From the NCBI GenBank assembly GCA_017305535.1, contig JAFKKN010000012.1:1-64000 (forward strand): a DNA stretch of 64,000 bases, given 5' to 3'. The DNA is from Hyphomicrobiales bacterium (GTDB lineage: Bacteria; Pseudomonadota; Alphaproteobacteria; Rhizobiales; Xanthobacteraceae). The number at the start of each line of letters is the position of its first letter. Position 1 is the stretch's first letter. The translations under genes were made by a program, and so were the position numbers. The notes below the pieces were generated by a model that saw only the letters and a program-made list of their open reading frames with translations, was not told the origin of the DNA and did no database searches. Positions 26,596-35,327 of the stretch are shown piece by piece.

Positions 26596-27693
26596 ATGGC
26601 AAGTTTAGCCGATGCACTTTTCAACCCCTTTTCGGCCAAGGGACTAAATCTGTCTAACCGGATTGTCATGGCCCCCATGACTCGGGATTTTTCTCCCGAC
26701 GGCGTGCCGGGCGAGAACGTCGTGAATTACTATCGACGCCGCGCGGAAGGAGGCGTGGGACTCATCATCACCGAGGGGACCACGATCGATCATCATGCCG
26801 CATCTCAATCGTCCTCCCACCCGGCATTTCATGGAACGGCTGCGTTAGCTGGATGGTCGCGTGTGGTAGAGGCGGTTCACGCGGCAGGCGGCAAGATCGC
26901 GCCCCAACTCTGGCATGTCGGCATGATGCGCAATGCGGGGCGCCCGAAAGGCGATCGCGTGCCGGCTGTCGGTCCCTCCGGCATGAACATTCCTGGGAGG
27001 GTCGTCGGGGAACCGATGACCGATCGCGAAATCGCGGACGTGATCGACGCCTTTGCCAGAGGCGCGGCATCCGCCAAACAGATCGGTTTCGATGCGGTCG
27101 AGCTTCATGGCGCGCATGGCTATCTTATCGATCAGTTTTTTTGGGCAGGCACCAACATCCGACAGGATGCATGGGGCTACAACAGGGCCAAGTTCGGAAT
27201 AGAGGCCGTCAAAGCCGTCCGATCAGCGGTAGGGCCGGATTTCCCCATCATCCTCCGGATTTCGCAATGGAAGCAGCAGGATTTCAGTCAGCGGTTGGCG
27301 CAAACACCGAACGAGTGGGAGCAGTTCATCACGCCGTTCGTCGATGCCGGCGTGGATATCTTTCATTGTTCGACCAGACGCTTTTGGGAGCCTGAGTTCG
27401 ACGGCTCCGACATGAATCTTGCCGGCTGGACAAAGCGCATCACAGGCAGGCCAACAATCACGGTTGGTAGCGTTGGCCTGAACGGCAGTGATTTCGTGGG
27501 GTCGCTGGGTGGAAAGACCGCCGACGTCGCAAACATCGACGAACTGCTGGTCCGTCTCGACAACGGTGAATTCGACCTTGTCGCGATCGGCCGCGCGCTG
27601 ATCGCCAACCCTGATTGGCCAAGCCGGGTGAAGAGCGGTGAAATCAACCGGCTTCACCCGTTCGATAAGGCCCTCCTCGACCGGCTCGAATGA
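26596..27693 (+). CDS. NADH:flavin oxidoreductase, Old Yellow Enzyme family
   Basis: 365 residues from the ATG at 26596, 46 bases after the preceding stop. OYE-type (beta/alpha)8 barrel: FNPFSAKGLNLSNRIVMAPM, VVNYYRRRAEGGVGLIITEG, substrate-site His-Gly-Ala-His in DAVELHGAHGYLIDQFFW, PIILRISQWK and the C-terminal FMN-binding FDLVAIGRALIANPDWP. No iron-sulfur/FAD extension is present, so it is the short form. Members reduce activated alkenes, nitro groups or enones. Within this operon it probably reduces an alpha,beta-unsaturated or nitro intermediate. Confidence 0.88.
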   Translation: MASLADALFNPFSAKGLNLSNRIVMAPMTRDFSPDGVPGENVVNYYRRRAEGGVGLIITEGTTIDHHAASQSSSHPAFHGTAALAGWSRVVEAVHAAGGKIAPQLWHVGMMRNAGRPKGDRVPAVGPSGMNIPGRVVGEPMTDREIADVIDAFARGAASAKQIGFDAVELHGAHGYLIDQFFWAGTNIRQDAWGYNRAKFGIEAVKAVRSAVGPDFPIILRISQWKQQDFSQRLAQTPNEWEQFITPFVDAGVDIFHCSTRRFWEPEFDGSDMNLAGWTKRITGRPTITVGSVGLNGSDFVGSLGGKTADVANIDELLVRLDNGEFDLVAIGRALIANPDWPSRVKSGEINRLHPFDKALLDRLE

Positions 27694-27735
27694 TTGGGTT
27701 CTCTCCAAAACGCACGCGAGAACCGGAGAAGACCG

Positions 27736-28260
27736 ATGAACCAGCACCATGTCCAAAATACTTTGATTTCGACCGAAGAATACCGCGCGGTCATGCGGCA
27801 TCAGGCTTCGACAGTGACCATCGTGGCATGCGGTAGTCCTGGATCGCGCCTCGGGCTCACGGCGACAGCGGCATGCTCACTATCGGATAATCCGCCAACC
27901 GTGATGGTATGCATAAATCGAAATGCGCGGGCACATGACGCGATCCTGAAACAGGAATGCTTCAGCTTGAATTTTCTCTCCGCGGATCAAGTCGATTTGG
28001 CAAAGATTTTCTCAGGTAAGAGCGAGCTTCATGGCGAAGATCGGTTCGGCGAAGGAGCCTGGATCACGCTGAGCACCGGAGCGCCGGTCCTGGAGAAATC
28101 CATGATGAGCGTCGATTGCCAGCTTCGAAGCAGGCATGAGTTCGACACTCATTCGATCTTCGCAGGAGAGGTGCGTGCCGCGCGCGCATATCGCACAAAA
28201 TCTCCGCTTCTCTATTTTCACGGCAGCTATTTCGATCTGAATGCTGGAGCGATCGAATAA
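27736..28260 (+). CDS. Flavin reductase domain protein (HpaC/HsaB-like)
   Basis: 174 residues from the ATG at 27736 (CGGAG nine bases upstream). Flavin reductase-like split beta-barrel: FRAVMRHQASTVTIV-type N-terminus (seen as YRAVMRHQASTVTIVACG), GLTATAACSLSDNPPTVMVC, NRNARAHDAI, FSLNFLSADQ, LYFHGSYF. The family supplies reduced FMN or FAD to two-component monooxygenases, so its expected partner is the acyl-CoA-dehydrogenase-type oxygenase at 24264. Only 42 bases separate it from the Old Yellow Enzyme gene and 39 from the ligase gene, which supports one transcript. Confidence 0.87.
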   Translation: MNQHHVQNTLISTEEYRAVMRHQASTVTIVACGSPGSRLGLTATAACSLSDNPPTVMVCINRNARAHDAILKQECFSLNFLSADQVDLAKIFSGKSELHGEDRFGEGAWITLSTGAPVLEKSMMSVDCQLRSRHEFDTHSIFAGEVRAARAYRTKSPLLYFHGSYFDLNAGAIE

Positions 28261-28299
28261 TCCAGCTCGAAAAACACATAGTGAGGGGAGAACGCACCA

Positions 28300-29922
28300 A
28301 TGACCAAAACGAACCCGATCGTCCACGGATTGATGATGGACGTACCGTTGACAATTCCATCACTACTCACATTTGCGGCCCGTTACCATAGCGAGACCGA
28401 GATCGTCTCATGCACGTCCGACCTTGGCCGATTTCGCTATAATTATGCGAAGGCGCAGCGCCGAGCTGGGCGATTGTCCAACGCTCTGCGCAGGTTGGGA
28501 ATCAAGCGTGGCGACAGGGTCGGCACATTTGCATTCAACGACCATCGGCACTTCGAACTGTATTTTGCCATCCCCGCGCTCGGCGCGATCGTCCACACGA
28601 TCAATCCGCGCATCGGCGCGGAGGCGTTGTCCTATATCGTCAAGCACGCCGACGACAAACTGATCTTCGTCGATCCGTCCCTGCTCGCAACACTGCATGG
28701 CGCGATACCCGATTTTCCTCTCGAGAGATTGGTGATTTTGACCGGGGATCGCACCCTCGCCGGACAGTATCCCGGAATATTGATCTATGAGGATCTGCTT
28801 CTCAACGAATCGGAAGACTTCGCTCTCGTCGATATAGAAGAACGTGAGGCATCCGGGCTTTGCTACACGTCGGGCACCACTGGAATGCCAAAGGGCGCGC
28901 TGTACTCGCATCGCTCGACGGTGCTTGTCGCGATGGCGGCATGCGCCGCGGGCGCGATGGCTATCAGCGGCGCGGAAACCGTGTTGCCGGTCGTCCCCAT
29001 GTTCCATGTTAATGCGTGGGGCGTCGTTCATGCAAGCGCAATGGCAGGCGCCAAATTGGTTCTACCCGGTGCGAACCTGTCCGCGAGCGCACTTACCCCG
29101 TTGATGGACGACGAGGCCGTGACCATCTCGGTGGGCGTCCCGACCGTCTGGCGGGATCTCCTGATCCATCTCGATGAAACGGGCCGCAAGCCCCGTGTGC
29201 TGTCGCGACTGGTTATGGGCGGCTCCAATCCTCCGAGCGAGATGATCGACGGGTTCGAACTGCGTCATGGAATTTCGATCCTCCACGGTTGGGGAATGAC
29301 GGAGATAGGTGGGACCGGCTCGATCGGCACGGCGCATCACGGCAGTTCACAACTGGCCGATGCTGACAAACGCAAGTTGAAGCTCAAGCAAGGGCACGCG
29401 CTTTGGGGATCAGATCTCCGGCTGATCGACGACGCGGGGAAGGAAGTTCCGGCGGACAACACGTCGTCGGGCCACCTGATGATTCGCGGTCCATGGGTCG
29501 TCGGCGGGTATTTCGGCAACGACGACAATTCGTCGTTTGAGAATGGCTGGTTCAGAACCGGAGACGTCGCGCGCATCGACGCCGACGGGTTTCTCGAGAT
29601 CACCGATCGAGCCAAGGATGTCATCAAGTCCGGTGGCGAATGGATCAGCTCACTCGCTATTGAGGCGGTCGCCCGCGAGCATCCCGCGGTCGCGGATGCC
29701 GCCGTCATTGGGATTCCGGATCCCAAATGGCAAGAGCGCCCGCTCCTGATCGTCGTGCCCAGAGAACGGCATACGGTCGTACAGGACGAGTTACTTGATT
29801 TCGTTGGAGCCCGATTGCCGAAATGGTGGAGGCCGGAAGGCGTTGTTTTCTCCGATACCCTGCCGCGAAATGCGAACGGAAAGGTTCTTAAGACGGCCCT
29901 CCGCGATCAGTACGTCATCTAA
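28300..29922 (+). CDS. Fatty-acid/medium-chain acyl-CoA synthetase (AMP-forming)
   Basis: 540 residues with a strong ribosome site (GAGGGGAG). Adenylate-forming fold: P-loop YTSGTTGMPKGALYSH, PMFHVNAWG, GWGMTEIGGTGSI, the A8 hinge FRTGDVARIDADGFLEITDR followed by KDVIKSGGEWISS and the catalytic-Lys region LPRNANGKVLKTAL. It is the type that activates aliphatic or alicyclic carboxylates. As the fifth gene of the operon it would load the substrate acid or a ring-cleavage product onto CoA. No thioesterase, hydratase or thiolase genes follow, so beta-oxidation steps must be supplied elsewhere. Confidence 0.9.
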   Translation: MTKTNPIVHGLMMDVPLTIPSLLTFAARYHSETEIVSCTSDLGRFRYNYAKAQRRAGRLSNALRRLGIKRGDRVGTFAFNDHRHFELYFAIPALGAIVHTINPRIGAEALSYIVKHADDKLIFVDPSLLATLHGAIPDFPLERLVILTGDRTLAGQYPGILIYEDLLLNESEDFALVDIEEREASGLCYTSGTTGMPKGALYSHRSTVLVAMAACAAGAMAISGAETVLPVVPMFHVNAWGVVHASAMAGAKLVLPGANLSASALTPLMDDEAVTISVGVPTVWRDLLIHLDETGRKPRVLSRLVMGGSNPPSEMIDGFELRHGISILHGWGMTEIGGTGSIGTAHHGSSQLADADKRKLKLKQGHALWGSDLRLIDDAGKEVPADNTSSGHLMIRGPWVVGGYFGNDDNSSFENGWFRTGDVARIDADGFLEITDRAKDVIKSGGEWISSLAIEAVAREHPAVADAAVIGIPDPKWQERPLLIVVPRERHTVVQDELLDFVGARLPKWWRPEGVVFSDTLPRNANGKVLKTALRDQYVI

Positions 29923-29961
29923 ACTCACTCAGGCATTGAACACAGCGAAGGAAGTTCATTC

Positions 29962-31167
29962 ATGAACAGGCGCATTCTACTGGCAGCGACGATTTCACTT
30001 GCGCTGTTACCGATCTCCTCGGCCATAGCCGAAAATGCACCCGGTGTGACGGCAACGGAAATCAAGATCGGCGCAACCTATCCTTTTAGCGGCCCCGCTT
30101 CGGCATATGGCGTCGTCGGTCATGGCCTTATGGCCTATGTAAAGGCGCTGAACGACAAAGGCGGCATCAATGGACGGCAAATCAATTTCATCGCGCTGGA
30201 CGACGCCTATAGTCCACCGAAAGCAGTCGAGCAGATGCGTCGTTTGGTCGAAAATGACGAGGTCGCATTCGTCTTTGCTCCACTTGGAACAGCAACGAAT
30301 GCAGCGACCATAAAATATCTCAACAGAATGAAGATTCCCGATCTGTTTATCGTATCAGGCGGATCGAAGTTCACGAACTTCACGGAATATCCTTACACGA
30401 CGACAGGCGTGCCCAGCTATGAAACCGAGGGCAAGATCTACGCAAAATACATCGCCGAAAAACTTCCGAATGCCAAGGTCGCTCTTCTTTATCAGAACGA
30501 CGATCTCGGTAAGGATTTCTTGAATGCCTTGAAGGGCGAATTCAAGAATAGGTTCGCAGATAAAGTGATCGCCCTTCCCTATGAATTCACCGATCCGACG
30601 ATCGATTCTCAGGTCGTCAAATTGAGGAATTCCGGCGCTGACATTTTCCTTTTCGGGGGCACACCGAAATTCGCTGCACAGGCAATCCGCAAGATCCATG
30701 AAACGGGCTGGAAACCTTTGCTGATTGTCAATGTGGTGGCGAGCGCGATCTCCTCCACGCTCAAGCCAGCCGGGTTGGACATCTCGACCGGAGTGGTTTC
30801 GGCAGCCTATCTGAAGGATATCGCCGACCCCAAGATGAAAGACGATCCAGGCGTCAAATCGTATCGAGAGCTTCTCGGCAAGTATGGCTCGGGGGCGGAT
30901 ATTTCTGACTTCAACTACATCGCCGGCGTCGTTCAGGGGATGCTGCTGGAGCAGGTCTTGAAGCAATGCGGAGACGATCTGTCGCGGGACAATATTCTCA
31001 AGCAGTCGCGTAGCATCAAGAATTTGGCATTGCCGATGGTCCTCCCGGGCATCTTGATCAATACGAATGGAAAGAACAGCCAAGCTTTCACGCAACTCAA
31101 GCTTCAGCGTTTCAACGGGACTGGCTGGGAAGTTTTTGGGGAAGCCATCGGGGCTGGAGCGGAGTGA
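29962..31167 (+). CDS. ABC-transporter solute-binding protein, branched-chain amino acid type
   Basis: 401 residues with a signal peptide ending near residue 23 (ISSAIA). LivK-like fold: ATEIKIGATYPFSGPASAYG, a conserved LNDKGGINGRQINFIALDDA and YSPPKAVEQMRRLVE. Forty bases after the ligase gene on the same strand, it closes the operon, so the operon's substrate is probably an imported carboxylate bound by this protein. Such proteins in Rhodopseudomonas and Bradyrhizobium often bind aromatic or fatty acids. It is only distantly similar to the two minus-strand binding proteins of the island. No permease or ATPase gene is adjacent. Confidence 0.87.
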   Translation: MNRRILLAATISLALLPISSAIAENAPGVTATEIKIGATYPFSGPASAYGVVGHGLMAYVKALNDKGGINGRQINFIALDDAYSPPKAVEQMRRLVENDEVAFVFAPLGTATNAATIKYLNRMKIPDLFIVSGGSKFTNFTEYPYTTTGVPSYETEGKIYAKYIAEKLPNAKVALLYQNDDLGKDFLNALKGEFKNRFADKVIALPYEFTDPTIDSQVVKLRNSGADIFLFGGTPKFAAQAIRKIHETGWKPLLIVNVVASAISSTLKPAGLDISTGVVSAAYLKDIADPKMKDDPGVKSYRELLGKYGSGADISDFNYIAGVVQGMLLEQVLKQCGDDLSRDNILKQSRSIKNLALPMVLPGILINTNGKNSQAFTQLKLQRFNGTGWEVFGEAIGAGAE

Positions 31168-31327
31168 TCCGCAAAAGCGACGCGGAGCGAACTCTTCAAG
31201 GCACTTTGAAATTCTCGAACACGCGCGCTTAAGAACGTAAGATCAAGCGGAGCCGCTAGTAATACGTCTACCGGACAGCTTCTCAATGGCTCGAGAAAAA
31301 GAGATGGCGAAGTAGTCTACCTCCGTA

Positions 31328-31499
31328 GAATTTCGCCATCTACGTTATTTGATGGCCGCCGCCAAGCATGGCAATTTCCACTGAGCTGATGCAAAGACTG
31401 GCGTTCCAGAGTCTATCATTAGTCGCAGCATTCGTGATCTCGAAGATCATCCCGGCCCTGCTTTGTTTCATCGACATAGTGGCGGCGTCTTACTAACAT
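31328..31499 (+). pseudogene. LysR-family regulator N-terminal fragment
   Basis: Reading from 31328 gives EFRHLRYLMAAAKHGNFH, a TGA, then AD.KTGVPESIISRSIRDLE and LFHRHSGGVLLT, the helix-turn-helix and first wing of a LysR protein. The internal stop and the absence of any effector domain show that it is a remnant. It is cut at about 31497 by transposase-like sequence. The parent gene is unknown. Confidence 0.65.
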
Positions 31500-31800
31500 T
31501 GGACCGCACGCTCAAGGAAGCGACTGTTCGGCGATATCACTACGAGACGCAGAGGCAACTAGAAAATCATCTCGCCGCTTTCCTGGATGCCTACAACTTC
31601 GCCAGACGCCTCAAGACCCTCACGGCCTCACACCCTATGAGGCTATCTGCAACGCATGGCCCCGTCGTCGCCTCGCAGGGATATCCGATCGAGTTCGCCC
31701 ACGAAGGACAGGACATCATCTTCTATACCGGGAATGGCGATGGATTGCCATTACCAACCAAGGAGATGAAGGGGCAGGCGGACGATCTGGGTCACGCGCT
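31499..31800 (+). pseudogene. IS481-family transposase C-terminal remnant
   Basis: The frame gives RTLKEATVRRYHYETQRQLE and HLAAFLDAYNFARRLKTL, the conserved C-terminal end of IS481/integrase-core transposases. After about 31640 the family's TPYEAICNAW motif is found in another frame, so a frameshift is present. The catalytic core (DDE) is missing. It is joined directly to a LysR fragment upstream. The rest of the 720-base gap (31168-31327 and 31800-31887) shows nothing recognisable. Confidence 0.7.
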
Positions 31801-31887
31801 CGCGTCCCAAGATCGATCGGATTGCCTGCCCCTGGCTGATCCGACGTTTCGTCGACCGGCATTCCGTCTTCCTGTTCGTCGCTCCCG

Positions 31888-34800
31888 TTATCTCGGAGGG
31901 ATAAAAGGACGACGCTTGGAGCCGCTCTCGGTTGAGGTGGGGACCGATCGTAATGCGCGACGAATCCAGTGACGCGATTCTGCAGGATCGATAACACCGT
32001 CAATTTCGAGGAAGGAAGCCATGTTGGTGGCTTTACCTTCGTCATAGAGTTCCTTGACGTGCCGAGCGTACATTGCCTGCCGAGCAACCGGATCGTCGAT
32101 TGCCGCCAGCTCTTTCCGATAAGCCAGATTCACGGCACCTTCGATTCCCATTCCCCCGAATTCGCCGGTTGGCCATGCGATCGTGAAGAACGGCGCAATG
32201 GTGCTTCCGCCTGCCATGGCCTGAGCGCCGAGACCGTAGCCTTTTCGCAATACGATCGTCAGAAACGGCACCGTGATATTGGCGGCGCCAACAAACATGC
32301 GCGCGACTCTTCGAACCAGCGCAGTCTTCTCGGCCTCCGGCCCGACCATAAATCCGGGCGTGTCGCACAGCGAGACAATTGGCAAGCCATAGGCTTCGCA
32401 CAACTCGACGAAGCGCGCAGCCTTCTCGGCGGCCTCGGCATCGATCGCTCCACCAAGATGACGCGGATTATTGGCGAAGAGGCCAACCGCTTGCCCTTCG
32501 ATCCTGACAAGCGCGGTGATGATGCCAATCCCGTAGGTCGAACGCAGTTCGAGGACCGAATCTTTGTCGGCAAGCCGTTCGATAACCTTGCGCACATCGT
32601 AGGCACGCATGCGATTTTCGGGAACGGCATTGCGCAGCGGGAGCTGGTCCGCACAAGACCAGTCGGAAACCGGGCCCTGGAAATACGAGAGATAGCGTTG
32701 AGCGGCCTCGACCGCCGCCGCCTCATCGTCGACCAGGATATCGATGACGCCGTTGGCCGTCTGCACGTCCGCTGGGCCAACTTCTTCCGGTGAAAAGCGT
32801 CCGAGACCGCCACCTTCGATCATCGCCGGGCCACCCATTCCGAGATTTGCATTCCGTGTCGCGATGATCAGGTCGCAGCTTCCGGCTACCGCCGCGTTGC
32901 CCGCGAAGCAGCGTCCGGAGACAATAGCGATCGTCGGAGCTTTTCCACTAAGCCGCGCGAGCAGCCTAAACGACGGCATATCGAGACCGGCGACACCCAT
33001 GTAATCGGTTTCTCCGGGCCGCCCTCCTCCGCCTTCTGCAAAGACGATTAATGGCAGGCTCCAATCGTCGGCGAGATGGAGCAGACGATCCATCTTCTTG
33101 TGTCCCATGAACCCCTGAGTGCCGGCGAATACCGTATAGTCATACGACAGCACCATACATCGCGCACCGGTTTCACCGAACAGCTCGGCATTCACCGTTC
33201 CAATGCCCGCCACCAGCCCGTCGGCTGGACTTATCGCAATCAACTCCTCAGTGGTGCGTCGCCGACGCTGCGCCGCAACGGCGAGCGCGCCATATTCAAC
33301 GAAACTGCCCGGGTCGCACAAATGCGCGATATTTTCGCGAGCAGTGCGCTGGCCGGTGCGGCGGCGGCGCGCGACCGCATCCGGACGCCGTTCGTCCGTC
33401 AAGTTGCGATGCCGTTCAAGAACATCGAACAGATCAGCCCGAACGGCTGTGGTGTCTTCCTGCTCGACCGTCTCGCCAGCACCGGCCTCGTGATCGCCGG
33501 GCTCGATGAACAACAGCGGCGCATTGGACAGAACGGTTTGATCCGCTTCCGCGGTAAGGGCCCGCACGGTGCCTGCCACCCTCGCATGAACCACCTGTTC
33601 CATCTTCATGGCTTCGACGATGGCCACGACAGTTTCGGCGCGAACCGGATCGCCGACAGCGACGTCGTAGGACACCAACCGGCCTGTCAGCGGCGAATTG
33701 ACGGCCACGGTATCGTCCGGCTGGTCGATCGCCGAGGCATCGATGTCCTTGGCAGCGGTTATTCCCGCGACGTAGCGCCTCGGATGATCGCTGATCTCCA
33801 ACAACCTCGCGGCGTTCTGCTCGATGAACGCGGTATCGAATGTGTTGTCCCTTATGCGACTATCCCGAACGAGACTTTGCAGGAACCCAATATTGGTCTC
33901 GACGCCCTCGATACGAAATTCGCACAACGCGCGATACGCGCGTTCAAGCGCGATATCCAGGCGATCTGACGGCGCGTGCACGATCAGCTTGGCGAGTAAC
34001 GAGTCATATCGCGAACTGGTGAGATATCCGGCATATCCGGATGTTTCGACCCGGGTGCCATGACCGCCGGGGGCATCGAACGCCGTCAGGACGCCCCCCG
34101 TGGGCGATGCGCTGCCGTCGGGGCCGACTTTTTCCATGTTGATCCGCAATTCGATGGCGATGCCTTGCGGCTTTCTGATCGCCGCTTGCGTGAGGCCTAA
34201 CGCAGCCAGGGTGCGCCCCGCCGCCAGTTCAATCTGGGTCCTGACCAGATCGATACCGAGCACCTCTTCAGTCACCGTATGCTCGACTTGAATCCGGGGA
34301 TTCGCTTCCATGAAGACGAAACGAGAATCACTGCCGACAAGAAACTCGAAGGTGCAAACGGTGTGGATGGCTCCCGCACGCGCGAGCTTCAACGCCGTTC
34401 CGGTCATTTCGGCACGAAGGTTCTCGTCCATGCCCGGAAACGGCGCGATTTCAACCACCTTCTGAAACCGGCGTTGCAGGCTGCATTCGCGCTCGAACAG
34501 ATGCACGGCGTTACCATCGCGATCTGCGATCACCTGCACCTCGACGTGACGCGCCGGAGAAATCAGTTCCTCCACGTAAAGATCATCGGAGCCAAATGCC
34601 GCCTTCGCCTCGGAGGCCGCACGGCTGTAAGCGTCCGCCAGTTGATCTTCACTTCGCACAACCCGCATTCCGCGCCCACCGCCACCGGCAAGCGCCTTAA
34701 CGATCAAGCCGCGACCGGCCCCGAGCGACGCCAGGAACACCTTGGCTTCGTCGAGCGTAGTGGCACGCGTGGTGCCTCGCGCCACCGGCACACCGGTCCG

Positions 34801-35181
34801 CAGCGCAAGATCACGCGCGGCAGCCTTGTCGCCGAACAGAGCAAGCGCCTCCGGCGTCGGGCCGATAAAGACAATCCCCGCTGAAGCGCAGGCCCTGGCA
34901 AACGCCTCGCTTTCGGAGAGGAAGCCGTATCCGGGATGGATCGCATCGGACTTCGTTTCAACAGCCGCGCGTATCACTTCCTGGATATCAAGATAGGCGG
35001 CAGCCCCCTTGCCGCCGATTCGCCGGGAGACATCCGCTCGCCTGACATGCAGCGCGTTCGCATCGTCATCCGGATAAATCGCGACAACTTCGATCCCCAG
35101 ATCGGCTGCCGCACGCGAAATACGGATGGCGATCTCGCCCCGGTTCGCGATCAGAATTCTCTTGAATGCCGGGGTGGTCAT
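31888..35181 (-). CDS. Single-chain biotin-dependent acyl-CoA carboxylase
   Basis: 1097 residues from the ATG at 35181. Domain order: biotin carboxylase with ATP-grasp (RILIANRGEIAIRISRAAAD, HPGYGFLSESEAFA, KALAGGGGRGM, FMEANPRIQVEHTVTEEVLG) to about residue 450; biotinyl domain near 540-560 with the biotinylated lysine in VEAMKMEQVV; then a full carboxyltransferase (N and C halves: GTQGFMGHKKMDRL, FAEGGGGRPGE, CDTPGFMVGPEAEKT, GGSTIAPFFTIAWPTGEFGG). This one-polypeptide architecture matches the long-chain acyl-CoA carboxylase class rather than the usual two-subunit propionyl- or acetyl-CoA enzymes. It lies downstream of a CoA ligase and binding-protein gene on the same strand, suggesting that it carboxylates the CoA thioester they provide. 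Confidence 0.9.
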   Translation of the reverse strand: MTTPAFKRILIANRGEIAIRISRAAADLGIEVVAIYPDDDANALHVRRADVSRRIGGKGAAAYLDIQEVIRAAVETKSDAIHPGYGFLSESEAFARACASAGIVFIGPTPEALALFGDKAAARDLALRTGVPVARGTTRATTLDEAKVFLASLGAGRGLIVKALAGGGGRGMRVVRSEDQLADAYSRAASEAKAAFGSDDLYVEELISPARHVEVQVIADRDGNAVHLFERECSLQRRFQKVVEIAPFPGMDENLRAEMTGTALKLARAGAIHTVCTFEFLVGSDSRFVFMEANPRIQVEHTVTEEVLGIDLVRTQIELAAGRTLAALGLTQAAIRKPQGIAIELRINMEKVGPDGSASPTGGVLTAFDAPGGHGTRVETSGYAGYLTSSRYDSLLAKLIVHAPSDRLDIALERAYRALCEFRIEGVETNIGFLQSLVRDSRIRDNTFDTAFIEQNAARLLEISDHPRRYVAGITAAKDIDASAIDQPDDTVAVNSPLTGRLVSYDVAVGDPVRAETVVAIVEAMKMEQVVHARVAGTVRALTAEADQTVLSNAPLLFIEPGDHEAGAGETVEQEDTTAVRADLFDVLERHRNLTDERRPDAVARRRRTGQRTARENIAHLCDPGSFVEYGALAVAAQRRRRTTEELIAISPADGLVAGIGTVNAELFGETGARCMVLSYDYTVFAGTQGFMGHKKMDRLLHLADDWSLPLIVFAEGGGGRPGETDYMGVAGLDMPSFRLLARLSGKAPTIAIVSGRCFAGNAAVAGSCDLIIATRNANLGMGGPAMIEGGGLGRFSPEEVGPADVQTANGVIDILVDDEAAAVEAAQRYLSYFQGPVSDWSCADQLPLRNAVPENRMRAYDVRKVIERLADKDSVLELRSTYGIGIITALVRIEGQAVGLFANNPRHLGGAIDAEAAEKAARFVELCEAYGLPIVSLCDTPGFMVGPEAEKTALVRRVARMFVGAANITVPFLTIVLRKGYGLGAQAMAGGSTIAPFFTIAWPTGEFGGMGIEGAVNLAYRKELAAIDDPVARQAMYARHVKELYDEGKATNMASFLEIDGVIDPAESRHWIRRALRSVPTSTESGSKRRPFIPPR

Positions 35182-35327
35182 CGAACGACATCTCCGTTCC
35201 GAGGGCCGGAGCATGTACTCAAGCCATCATGATTGAATTGGATTGCGCCCCGCCATAAATGTCTGCCTGGCGGTTGCATAAGTCCTTGGTGATCGCCTTG
35301 CAGCAGAGCGCGCGGTTGAAGCTCCGC

